NCBI GenBank assembly: GCA_014359765.1
Contig: JACIYT010000013.1
Span: 1-64,000, forward strand
DNA: 64,000 bases
Direction of reading: 5' to 3'
Source of the DNA: Roseovarius sp.
GTDB taxonomy: Bacteria; Pseudomonadota; Alphaproteobacteria; Rhodobacterales; Rhodobacteraceae
Of the stretch, positions 1 through 7,033 are shown one piece after another. Every line of letters begins with the position of its first letter. Position 1 is the stretch's first letter. The notes under the pieces were generated by a model, which ran no database searches, was not told the origin of the DNA, and was given only the letters and a program-made list of their open reading frames with translations. The translations under genes were made by a program, and so were the position numbers.

Positions 1-60
1 GCGCGTCGTCGGGGCCGCGGCCTCCGTAGCGCCTGTCATCTCGTTCGTTCTGTCAGTCAT
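1..60 (-). CDS. 5' end of an unknown protein running off the left edge
   Basis: An ATG at position 60 on the minus strand opens a frame of 20 codons that stays open to the window edge. It begins M-T-D-R-T-N-E-M. A GGGAG sequence lies about 8 bases upstream, a good ribosome-binding site. The fragment is too short to identify. It sits about 190 bases from the tRNA-Arg fragment, so a mobile-element gene is possible, but nothing in the 20 residues shows this. Confidence 0.35.
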   Translation of the reverse strand, partial: MTDRTNEMTGATEAAAPTTR

Positions 61-466
61 GTTCTACTCCCGTTCCTGTCGGAAATAGCGCTCGCGACTG
101 TCTCAGAAAACCGTGCCCAAACCCAGGCGAAAGCTACGGAGTAGTTGCGGCTATTGATTTCGGCGACGAGCCAACTGAAACACAAGCGATTTTAATATGT
201 TAGCGTGCCGTGGCGTGCTGCGTCGCGCATTTCGGATAGACCACGATTAATTGCTCCGAAGGCGAAGGTCGTAGGTTCGAATCCTACTGGGTGCGCCATT
301 TCACATTCAGAGCATCTTGCGTTCCATTGGTTCCATCCTGGCATCCCCACCTGGTGCCGGTCTGCGTCTCCGAGGCCCATTTCTCGTGGATCCCGAGGCA
401 GGTGGCACAGGCCCGTCGAGAGAGGCCGGGATCGCCACCGCGCCGCGCCGCAAGGGCAGGTGGCGG
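61..466. other. Intergenic stretch holding a tRNA fragment
   Basis: About 400 bases without a supported protein gene, between the partial left-edge gene and the 3' end of the rhomboid gene. Base composition is lower in GC than the neighbouring core genes between about 90 and 260. It contains the 3' half of a tRNA-Arg (254-298). The rest, 299-466, returns to high GC and shows nothing I recognise. The small open frames crossing it are not supported by start sites or family matches. Confidence 0.6.
254..298 (+). pseudogene. 3' half of tRNA-Arg(CCG), attachment-site-like
   Basis: The stretch folds as the 3' half of a tRNA: anticodon loop CTCCGAA with anticodon CCG, descending anticodon strand GGCGA, a five-base variable loop, a perfect T arm (GTAGG-TTCGAAT-CCTAC), the acceptor 3' strand TGGGTGC, discriminator G and encoded CCA at 296-298. 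The five bases before the loop (AATTG) cannot pair with GGCGA and no GCACCCA acceptor strand occurs upstream, so the 5' half is absent. A tRNA 3' half ending exactly at CCA is the usual footprint (att site) of a tyrosine-recombinase element integrated at a tRNA gene. The intact tRNA-Arg would be elsewhere. It is not a functional tRNA. Confidence 0.75.
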
Positions 467-1213
467 TCAGCGCCGACGCCGCACGCGGGGGATGGGGGTG
501 CGGCGCAAGCGGTAGCGCGCCTGCGGGTTGGGTGGCAGCCCGCCATGCGCCGCCCAGAAGCGCGGGCCGCCGAGCCGCGAGAACACCGGCAGCGCCAGCA
601 CCACGCCCGCGATGAAGCCGCCCGCATGGGCCCAATAGGCGACCCCGCCCATGTCGGGATCGCTGCCAAGACCGGCCAGCACCTGAAAGGCGAACCACAG
701 CACCAGCATCAGCGCGGCGGGAATCGTCACGATCCGGAAGAACACGATGAAGATCAGCAGCACATCGACGCGCGCACGCGGAAACAGCAGAAGATAGCCC
801 CCCATCACCCCGGCTATCGCCCCCGAGGCGCCGACCGTCGGCACCGTCGAAAGCGGTCCGCCGAGGATATGCGCGATCCCCGCCGCGATGCCGCAGGCGA
901 AGTAGAAGGCGAGATAGGGCAGGTGGCCCATCCGGTCCTCGAGATTGTCGCCGAAGATCCACAGGAACAGCATGTTGCCTGCCAGGTGCAGGAGACCGCC
1001 ATGCAGGAACATCGAGGTGACGATGCCCGACCAGGCCCCCGCCTGCGTGACCTTCGCCGGGATCATCGCATAGTCGGCATAGAAGCGCATGAGTGCGCGC
1101 TCATCCCCGAAAAGCGGCAGATACCCGAAGAATATCAGGATATTGGCCGCAATCAGCGCATAGGTCACATAGGGCGTGCGCTGTGACGGGTTGTGATCGC
1201 GGATCGGGAACAT
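467..1213 (-). CDS. Rhomboid family intramembrane serine protease
   Basis: 248 residues, multi-pass membrane protein. The rhomboid catalytic dyad is visible: the serine in GASG (Ser130) and the histidine in AHAGG (His196). The HGGLLHLAGN segment (71-80) carries the conserved His and Asn of the oxyanion region. About six hydrophobic helices run from residue 14 to 212, followed by a basic, Arg-rich cytoplasmic tail. Rhomboids cleave substrate transmembrane helices inside the membrane; the substrate here is unknown. The gene stands alone upstream of putA on the same strand, separated by a 110-base gap with two tandem hairpins, so it may or may not share transcripts with putA. The start at 1213 gives the expected N-terminus just before the first helix. 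Confidence 0.93.
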   Translation of the reverse strand: MFPIRDHNPSQRTPYVTYALIAANILIFFGYLPLFGDERALMRFYADYAMIPAKVTQAGAWSGIVTSMFLHGGLLHLAGNMLFLWIFGDNLEDRMGHLPYLAFYFACGIAAGIAHILGGPLSTVPTVGASGAIAGVMGGYLLLFPRARVDVLLIFIVFFRIVTIPAALMLVLWFAFQVLAGLGSDPDMGGVAYWAHAGGFIAGVVLALPVFSRLGGPRFWAAHGGLPPNPQARYRLRRTPIPRVRRRR

Positions 1214-1270
1214 GGGCCGAACCTAGCGCGCTTGCGCCCTCCCGGAAAGGCGCAAAGATCGGGCTTGGCG

Positions 1271-1317
1271 CCGCTTTCTTGAAAAGAAAGCGGTCCGAAA
1301 TCTTTTGAAGATTTCGG
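1271..1317. terminator. Two tandem perfect hairpins downstream of putA
   Basis: Two inverted repeats stand back to back, separated by one base (1294). The first has a 10-bp stem, 1271-1280 with 1284-1293 (CCGCTTTCTT arm) and a 3-base loop. The second has a 10-bp stem, 1295-1304 with 1308-1317 (CCGAAATCTT arm) and a 3-base loop. They lie between the putA stop and the rhomboid start, both on the minus strand. There is no long T run, so they may be a processing or mRNA 3'-end-protecting structure as much as a terminator. Confidence 0.6.
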
Positions 1318-1329
1318 GCGCTCGCGCGG

Positions 1330-4300
1330 TCAGGACATGCCCCCCAGAAGTGCCGCGTTGCCGCCTGCCGCCGTGGTGTCGACGCAGACGTGACGCTCAT
1401 GCAGCGCGTGGCCGGTATCGGGCAGCCCGGTGATCAGCGGCAGGATCGGGCCTGCGCGGCGCGCCATGGCGCTCGCGTAGGCGCGCGCCTCTGTCTCCTC
1501 GCCCCACCAGAGCGCGCCCGAGAGCCCGCCCATGGTGACAAGCGTCTCCGGGTCCACCCGGCCCGTTGCCGCGACCGCCACACCGCCAAGCGCCTCGACC
1601 GCGCGCCTTTGCGCCTCTGCCGCCGCCTCCCCCGGACCGAGGCAGAGCAGTGCTGCGCGCGGATGGGTGGTGAGCCGGTTCGATTCCCCCGTCGGCCCCG
1701 GCAGCACCAGCGCCGCGCGTGGCGCGGGTGGGGCGGCATTGGCGGCGTCGAGCGCCTTTTGCACCTCGGCCACCGGCATCGCCGCGTCCCATGCCGTGCC
1801 CGCGACCGGCACGGGCCGGGCGCAGAACCGCGCGAGGTAATGCGGCCCGCCCGCCTTGGGGCCGGTGCCCGACATCCCCTCGCCGCCAAAGGGCTGGCTG
1901 CCCACGATGGCGCCGATCTGGTTGCGGTTGACATAGATATTGCCCGCATGGACCGCCTCGGTGACATGCTGCACGCGGTCGTCGATCCGCGTCATCAGCC
2001 CGAAGGTCAGGCCAAAGCCGGTGGCGTTGATATCGCCGATGACCTTGTCGAGATCGCGCGCCCTGAAGGTTGCGAGATGCAGCACGGGGCCGAAAATCTC
2101 GCGCTCGATCTCGCCGATGCCACCCACCCGGATCAGCGTCGGCGCGATAAAGGTGCCGGCGTTGGGGGTCGAGAGTTCGTGCAGGAGCCGCCCCTCGGCG
2201 CGGGCCTGCTGGATATGCGCGGCGATGCCCGAACGCGCCTCCTCGTCGATCACCGGGCCGCAATCGGTGCTCAGATGCCAGGGATTGCCGACAGAGAGCG
2301 CGTCCATCGCGCCAATGAGCATCTCGGTGACATGCGGCGCGATATCCTCCTGCACATAGAGGCAGCGCAGCGCCGAACAGCGCTGGCCAGCGGACTGAAA
2401 CGCCGATTCCACGATCGCCTGCACCGCCTGTTCCGGCAGCGCGGTGCTGTCCACGATCATCGCGTTCATGCCGCCGGTCTCGGCGATGAGCGGCGCGCCG
2501 GGGGCGAGGTGGCGCGCCATGGCCGCGCGGATTTTCAGCGCCGTCTCGGTCGAGCCGGTAAAGGCCACGCCGCCCACGCGCGCGTCGGAGGTGAGTGCCG
2601 CCCCCACCTCGCCCGCGCCGGGCAGAAGCTGGAGCGCCGTGGCGGGCACGCCCGCGCGGTGCATCAGGCCGACGGCCAGATGGGCGATGAGCGGGGTCTG
2701 TTCGGCCGGTTTCGACAGCACCGCATTGCCTGCCGCCAGCGCCGCCGCGATCTGGCCGGTGAAGATGGCGAGCGGAAAGTTCCAGGGGGAAATGCAGGTG
2801 AAGGTGCCGACGGGCTGTGCTTCGGGCGCGTTAGCGGCGTAATAGCGCAGGAAATCCACCGCCTCGCGCAGTTCGGCCACCGCGTCGGGGATCGACTTGC
2901 CCGCCTCGCGGTGCAGGATTGCGAAGATCTCGCCGAAATTCTCCTCGTAGAGGTCGGCGGCCTTGTTCAGCACCGTGCCGCGCTCGGTAGCGGGGGCCTC
3001 CCAGGGCCGTGCTGCGTCGAGCGCGGTTTCCACATCCCTGTCCGAGGCAATGGCCACGGTGCCGGGGCTGTCGGCAGGATCGGCGGGGTTCTCGACGCGC
3101 TCGGGCTCATGCGGCGCGGCCTTGCCCGCGAGGATCGGCCCGGCCTGCCATTCGTGCGTGGCAAAGGGCGCGCGTGCCGCCTCGATCGCGTCGAGCGTGG
3201 GCTGATGGCGCAGATCGAACCCGCGCGAATTACGCCGCTCGGGCAGGAACATCTCCGGCCCCTTCGGCAGGTGCGGCTGCGGATCGTTCACCGCCTCGAA
3301 CGGGTCGCGGGCGACGGTCTCGGGGGGCACGCTCTCATCCACGATCTGGTTGACGAAGCTGGAATTCGCGCCGTTCTCCAGCAGCCGCCGCACCAGATAG
3401 GCCAGAAGGTCCCGATGCGCGCCGACGGGCGCATAGATGCGGCAGCGCGTGGCTTCGGATGTCAGCACGATGTCATGGAGCGCCTCGCCCATGCCGTGCA
3501 GGCGCTGGAACTCGAAGGCGCGCCGGTCCGTGCCCATGTCGAGGATCGCCGCCACGGTATGCGCGTTATGGGTGGCGAATTGCGGATAGATGCGGTCGGT
3601 CATCGACAGCAGCTTGCGCGCATTGGCGATATAGCTGATGTCGGTCGCGGATTTCGAGGTGAAGACCGGAAAGCCGTCGATCCCCGCCACCTGCGCGCGC
3701 TTGATCTCGGTATCCCAATAGGCCCCCTTCACCAGCCGCACCATGATCCGCCGGTCGAGCCGCGTGGCCAGATCGTGCAGGAAGTCGATGACATGGCTCG
3801 CGCGCTGACCATAAGCCTGCACCACCACGCCGAACCCGTCCCACCCGGCCAGCGCGGGCTCGGCCAGAACGGTCTCGATCACGTCGAGCGAGAGCGACAG
3901 GCGGTCGGCCTCCTCGGCGTCGATATTGAGCCCCATGCGCGCGGATTTGGCCAGCAGCGCGAGGCTGCGCAGGCGCGGCACCAGCACGCGCATCACCGCG
4001 TCGCGCTGCGCCACCTCATAGCGCGGGTGCAGCGCCGAGAGCTTGACCGAAATGCCGGGATTGGCCCGGATGTCCTTGTGGGGGCAGGCGGCGGCGATGG
4101 CGCTGATCGCGCGGGAATAGCTGAGGTGATAGCGCGCGGCGTCGGCCTCGGTGCGCGCGGCCTCGCCCAGCATGTCGTAGGAATAGGTGTAGCCCTTCTT
4201 TTCCATCCCTGCCGCGCGCTCCATCGCGGCCTCAATCGTCTCGCCCAGCACGAACTGGCGGCCCATTTCCTTCATCGCGCGGCCCACGGCGGTGCGGATC

Positions 4301-4761
4301 ACCGGCTCGCCCAGCCGCTTGATCGCGGCGCGCAGATGGCCCACGGGGCCCGGCGCCTCGTCCTTGAGCACGCGCCCCGTCAGCATCAGCGCCCAGGTCG
4401 AGGCATTGACCAGCGGCGAGGTGGAATGGCCGATATGCCGGCCCCAGTCCGAGGGCGCGATCTTGTCCTCGATCAGCGCGTCGATCGTGTCGGCATCGGG
4501 CACCCGCAACAGCGCCTCGGCAAGACACATGAGCGCGATCCCCTCATCGGTCGAGAGGCCGTATTCGGCGAGGAACACCTCCATCAGCCCGGGGCGCGAC
4601 TGGCCGCGAATGGCGCGCACCAGATCGGCGCCGCGCGCGGCGATGCGGGCGCGATCCGCCTGCGAGAGCGCGGCAAGATCGGTCAGGCGCGCCAGCGTCC
4701 CGGCCTCGTCGGCATAGGTCGCAAGCTCGATGGCGCGGCGGAGATCGGTGTCATGCGGCAT
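1330..4761 (-). CDS. putA: Bifunctional proline dehydrogenase / P5C dehydrogenase PutA
   Basis: 1143 residues. PutA oxidises proline to glutamate in two steps: an FAD proline dehydrogenase domain (about 90-480) and an NAD-dependent glutamate-semialdehyde dehydrogenase domain (about 560-1000). Visible motifs: YSYDMLGEA (about 194), RLVKGAYWDTEIKRAQ (about 342), FATHNAHTVAA (about 395), and the aldehyde dehydrogenase cysteine in SAGQRCSALR near 805. The N-terminus begins directly with an alpha-helical arm. The ribbon-helix-helix DNA-binding domain of the 1320-residue E. coli protein is absent, so this PutA should not repress its own gene. That role falls to the divergent Lrp-type gene at 4866. 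The C-terminal 120 residues are the degenerate ALDH-superfamily-like tail usual for long PutA proteins. Confidence 0.97.
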   Translation of the reverse strand: MPHDTDLRRAIELATYADEAGTLARLTDLAALSQADRARIAARGADLVRAIRGQSRPGLMEVFLAEYGLSTDEGIALMCLAEALLRVPDADTIDALIEDKIAPSDWGRHIGHSTSPLVNASTWALMLTGRVLKDEAPGPVGHLRAAIKRLGEPVIRTAVGRAMKEMGRQFVLGETIEAAMERAAGMEKKGYTYSYDMLGEAARTEADAARYHLSYSRAISAIAAACPHKDIRANPGISVKLSALHPRYEVAQRDAVMRVLVPRLRSLALLAKSARMGLNIDAEEADRLSLSLDVIETVLAEPALAGWDGFGVVVQAYGQRASHVIDFLHDLATRLDRRIMVRLVKGAYWDTEIKRAQVAGIDGFPVFTSKSATDISYIANARKLLSMTDRIYPQFATHNAHTVAAILDMGTDRRAFEFQRLHGMGEALHDIVLTSEATRCRIYAPVGAHRDLLAYLVRRLLENGANSSFVNQIVDESVPPETVARDPFEAVNDPQPHLPKGPEMFLPERRNSRGFDLRHQPTLDAIEAARAPFATHEWQAGPILAGKAAPHEPERVENPADPADSPGTVAIASDRDVETALDAARPWEAPATERGTVLNKAADLYEENFGEIFAILHREAGKSIPDAVAELREAVDFLRYYAANAPEAQPVGTFTCISPWNFPLAIFTGQIAAALAAGNAVLSKPAEQTPLIAHLAVGLMHRAGVPATALQLLPGAGEVGAALTSDARVGGVAFTGSTETALKIRAAMARHLAPGAPLIAETGGMNAMIVDSTALPEQAVQAIVESAFQSAGQRCSALRCLYVQEDIAPHVTEMLIGAMDALSVGNPWHLSTDCGPVIDEEARSGIAAHIQQARAEGRLLHELSTPNAGTFIAPTLIRVGGIGEIEREIFGPVLHLATFRARDLDKVIGDINATGFGLTFGLMTRIDDRVQHVTEAVHAGNIYVNRNQIGAIVGSQPFGGEGMSGTGPKAGGPHYLARFCARPVPVAGTAWDAAMPVAEVQKALDAANAAPPAPRAALVLPGPTGESNRLTTHPRAALLCLGPGEAAAEAQRRAVEALGGVAVAATGRVDPETLVTMGGLSGALWWGEETEARAYASAMARRAGPILPLITGLPDTGHALHERHVCVDTTAAGGNAALLGGMS

Positions 4762-4865
4762 GAAAAGGCCCCCTGGTTTCTTGATGCAGGATAGCAGCGA
4801 TTGGAGGGTGACTTGTCCCGATTCATGGGTATATTGTGGCCGATAAGACCGAAAACGGGATGAAA

Positions 4866-5345
4866 ATGAGCCAGAACGACTTTGCCAGGCTGGATCGTTT
4901 CGACCAGGCGATTCTGCGGGTTCTGGCGGGTGACGGGCGCATCAGCGTCACCGATCTGGCGCGCGCGATCGGCCTGTCGAAATCGCCCACCCAGGCGCGG
5001 CTCAGGCGGCTGGAACGGGCCGGGGTGATCACCGGCTATCGCGCGCTGATCGACCCGATCCGGCTCGGCTTCGATCATGTGAGCTTTGTCGAGGTGCGGC
5101 TGCGCGACACGCGCGAGGCGGCGCTTGCCGCGTTCAACGCGGCGGTGGCGAAGATCCCCGAGATCGAGCAGGCCCATCTCATCGCCGGGAATTTCGACTA
5201 CCTGCTCAAGGTGCGCACGCAGGACATGGCCGCCTATCGCCGGGTTCTGGCCGAGCAGATCTCGACCCTGCCGCATGTGGCGGGAACCTCGACCTATGTG
5301 GCGATGCAGGCGATCAAGGAGACCGCGCCGGGCGACGCGATCTGA
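4866..5345 (+). CDS. putR: Lrp/AsnC-family proline-responsive regulator PutR
   Basis: 159 residues. An N-terminal winged helix-turn-helix (about 5-60, with the recognition segment around GLSKSPTQARLRRLE) is followed by an AsnC ligand-binding (RAM) domain ending near residue 150. The gene diverges from putA with about 100 bases between starts. In Rhodobacter and Agrobacterium, PutR of this family activates putA when proline is present, and the layout matches. Start choice: the ATG at 4866 has GGGA five bases upstream; an in-frame ATG at 4860 and GTG at 4836 have worse spacing. It is probably a dimer or octamer binding the short intergenic region. Assignment to PutR rests on the neighbour, since the family itself is broad. 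Confidence 0.88.
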   Translation: MSQNDFARLDRFDQAILRVLAGDGRISVTDLARAIGLSKSPTQARLRRLERAGVITGYRALIDPIRLGFDHVSFVEVRLRDTREAALAAFNAAVAKIPEIEQAHLIAGNFDYLLKVRTQDMAAYRRVLAEQISTLPHVAGTSTYVAMQAIKETAPGDAI

Positions 5346-5404
5346 GGCGCGCGCCCCTTGCTTTGGGCTTGAGGCAGGCGAGGGCGGCGGGTAGAGGTCC
5401 AGAG

Positions 5405-5441
5405 GCGGCCCCTTGCTGGAACCGGTAGACAGAGCAGACTT
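5405..5441 (+). pseudogene. tRNA-Leu 5'-half-like relic
   Basis: The segment beginning GCGGCCCCTTGCTGGAACC aligns with the 5' half of the intact tRNA-Leu gene 200 bases downstream: the GCGG acceptor start, the D-loop core GGTAGAC, and the ascending anticodon strand GCAGACTT all recur in register. It lacks a usable anticodon loop and a 3' half. I infer a displaced or duplicated 5' half of a tRNA-Leu gene. Chance similarity is unlikely but not excluded. It directly overlaps the hairpin of the putR terminator. Confidence 0.45.
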
Positions 5442-5455
5442 GACAAGTCTTTTTT
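5436..5455 (+). terminator. Intrinsic terminator after putR
   Basis: Stem AGACTT (5436-5441) pairs with AAGTCT (5445-5450) across a GAC loop and is followed by a run of six T. It lies about 90 bases after the putR stop. The left arm is part of the tRNA-Leu-like relic. Confidence 0.6.
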
Positions 5456-5602
5456 CTACCATGCTGCAAGAAAGCTTCTGGAAGAAAACTGGAAGGTATT
5501 ACAATGAGTTATGGGTGCGGGTCTAGGGAGACGAAAAACGGCTGATTTTGCTCCAGGTGCTGCATGGGAGCAGAGACCAAGGGTGAGAATCGGCGGCAAA
5601 AG

Positions 5603-5901
5603 GCGGACGTGGCGAAATCGGTAGACGCAGCAGACTTTAGAATTGGAGTGCCCGCGGGGAAATCCGCGGAGTAGAACCGCTCAAAGTCGGGGAACGCTAA
5701 GGGGCAGAGCCCTAGGCCAATCCCGAGCCAAGCCCCTTCCGGGGAAGGTGTAGAGACTGGACGGGCGGCGCCTAAAGCCTTCGGGCCATGGTGAAGGGAC
5801 AGTCCAGACCACGAACGCCGTTTGGCGGCGGCGAAAGTCGAAGTGGTACGAAAATCTGCTTCTCTATGAGAGTACGGGTTCGAGTCCCGTCGTCCGCACC
5901 A
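5603..5901 (+). tRNA. tRNA-Leu(UAA) interrupted by a group I intron
   Basis: The 5' exon is 5603-5637 and the 3' exon 5851-5901. Joined, they give a complete class II tRNA: acceptor GCGGACG with CGTCCGC, D arm with GGTAGAC, anticodon stem GCAGA with TCTGC around the loop CTTAAAA (anticodon TAA), a long variable arm (TCTC/GAGA), a T arm ACGGG-TTCGAGT-CCCGT, discriminator A and encoded CCA. The break falls after U34, between the first and second anticodon bases, the same site as in cyanobacterial and plastid tRNA-Leu(UAA). Without splicing the loop cannot form, so self-splicing must be functional if this is the only gene reading UUA. A lone in-line leucine tRNA would escape a simple tRNA scan because of the 213-base insert. 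Confidence 0.93.
5638..5850 (+). ncRNA. Group I self-splicing intron in tRNA-Leu(UAA)
   Basis: 213 bases, no open reading frame. P1 forms between the 5' exon end and 5644-5649, with the required U-G wobble at the splice site (U5637 with G5646). P2 is a CCGCGG hairpin near 5652-5670. The catalytic core is clear: CCAATCCCGAGCCAAGCC (5716-5733), then GGAAGGTGTAGAGACTGGACGG leading into P7/P3 (split here as GAAGGTGTAGAGACT and GGACGGG), with ACAGTCCAGACC supplying the other P7 strand. A P6 hairpin CCCC-TTCC-GGGG precedes it. The last intron base is G5850, the conserved omega-G. These core strings match the tRNA-Leu introns of cyanobacteria (subgroup IC3) very closely. Confidence 0.92.
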
Positions 5902-5929
5902 TTCTCTTCGCGTAGGGAGGGCGCAGCCC

Positions 5930-6242
5930 GACTTGAGAGGCCCGGACCTCACGTTCCAAGACCTTGATCCGGTCCCGTTCCTCGGTCGTGCCCCCGTCGC
6001 GCAGACCACTGTCTTTCTCAGCCTGCTTGACCCATTCGCGCAGGGTCTGGAGAATACAGCCAATCTTGGGTGCAATGGCCGCGATCGCGCCCGCCTGCGT
6101 TTCGTATGAGCCTTGATGCTCGAGCACCATCCGGACCGCACGCGCGCGGACCTCAGGCGAGTAGCGATTTGCCATTTTTCTTTTCGTCATAACCATCATC
6201 CTTACGTAAGTTGATGGCCTCCGACAAACCCGGGGCGATTCA
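5930..6242 (-). mobile_element. Truncated IS3-family element with OrfA fragment
   Basis: The minus strand from about 6193 encodes the start of an IS3-type Orf[16 protein letters not shown], a helix-turn-helix region with KIGC and [10 protein letters not shown], then [16 protein letters not shown]. The match stops near 5943, so the leucine zipper end of OrfA, all of OrfB and the distal inverted repeat are missing. The surviving terminus is at 6208-6242; read on the minus strand it begins TGAATCGCCCCGGG and resembles IS3-family ends of this group. The break lies about 30-40 bases from the 3' end of the tRNA-Leu gene. It is inactive. Confidence 0.8.
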
Positions 6243-6337
6243 GTCCTTCGAGCTACACCAGTGTCATGACTTTGTCGAAATCTGGGAAGAGAGTCGTGAC
6301 AAGTAGCCGCAACTCGTAGAGCTGGGCTATCGCATTT

Positions 6338-6481
6338 GGCATTGTTGCAGAACTATCGCCGTGAGGGATTCACTTCGATAATCCAAGTGGTTACACCGGC
6401 CGCATGAGCAAGCCACCTCCCGCCCGCGATCGCATGACGAACTGGAAGTCACGCCTCAGGCCTGCGTTCTGCAACAACGCC
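6338..6481 (+). mobile_element. 144-bp IS5-type deletion derivative (MITE-like)
   Basis: The segment is bounded by inverted repeats GGCATTGTTGCAGAA (6338-6352) and TTCTGCAACAACGCC (6467-6481), 14 of 15 positions matching. This end sequence is typical of IS5/IS427-group elements. Inside, the ATG at 6404 begins M-S-K-P-P-P-A-R, the transposase N-terminus usual for these elements, followed by M-T-N-W and then immediate passage into the right end. Nearly the whole transposase is therefore deleted, leaving both ends. I see no clear target duplication. The stretch 6243-6337 beside it holds no recognisable gene. Confidence 0.7.
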
Positions 6482-6495
6482 TGCTCAATCGAGGC

Positions 6496-6936
6496 TTGCC
6501 ATTTCACGTTCTCGATTCGACAAGACCCGACATGTGCGCGCTTCCGCTCAAGATGGCCGGCCTGAAGAGGCTTGTGGCTGTTGCCCTCTTCGTATCGCTT
6601 GCGGTGCAGGCTGCGATGGCGTTTCTGCCCGTTTCCTCTGCCGCTGCGCGGGATAACGGCGGTTTCAGCCTGATCCTTTGTACCGGCGACGGAACGCGCG
6701 TGATCACTCTGCCCGCCGAGGAGGCCGGCGACAGCCCACCTGCGGCCCCATTCGATATGAGCGGGCATTGCCCTTTCTGTATTCTGTCCGCATATATTCC
6801 GGCCTGCGACGTTGCTCCAGTCGTTGTGACGCGCGCTTCCGCACGGCTCGATTACCGCAACAACGCCACGTCTCAGATCCATGGACGTGCCGCCGAGCGA
6901 CCGAATGCGATTCGCGCACCGCCCTTTGCCATCTGA
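6496..6936 (+). CDS. DUF2946 family protein, copper-linked
   Basis: Up to 146 residues. A hydrophobic stretch (LVAVALFVSLAVQAAMAFLP) near residues 27-46 acts as a signal sequence or membrane anchor. The DUF2946 hallmarks follow: an ILCTGDG segment and, after an acidic/Pro spacer, HCPFCILSA, whose two cysteines and histidine could bind a metal. Proteins of this family usually lie beside TonB-dependent copper receptors or copper chaperones, and the next gene here is such a receptor. The start is uncertain: ATG 6496 lies only 15 bases after the MITE end, and ATG 6532 gives a more normal signal peptide, but neither has a strong ribosome-binding site. The insertion may have replaced the original promoter. 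Confidence 0.75.
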   Translation: MPFHVLDSTRPDMCALPLKMAGLKRLVAVALFVSLAVQAAMAFLPVSSAAARDNGGFSLILCTGDGTRVITLPAEEAGDSPPAAPFDMSGHCPFCILSAYIPACDVAPVVVTRASARLDYRNNATSQIHGRAAERPNAIRAPPFAI

Positions 6937-7033
6937 TTTTTCCTGACAGTTGCGCTGACCGGCTTTGGGGGCAGAACGCCCCGGGGCCGGGATGAGCGCA
7001 GGTTGCATTGACAAGATCAGACGGTAAAGAAAC

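Noticed and set aside
192..962. A minus-strand frame reading through the tRNA-Arg fragment
   Set aside because: It contains the typical false translation of a tRNA (VGFEPTTF) and overlaps the real rhomboid gene in another frame.
1390..4794. A 1134-residue open frame on the plus strand opposite putA
   Set aside because: It is antisense to a clear PutA, has Arg/Gly/His-rich composition without any domain, and follows from the codon bias of GC-rich DNA.
5503..5544. A 13-codon frame (MSYGCGSRETKNG) with GGAAGG upstream, before the tRNA-Leu
   Set aside because: Good ribosome-binding site but too short, with no conservation that I can judge and no clear promoter.
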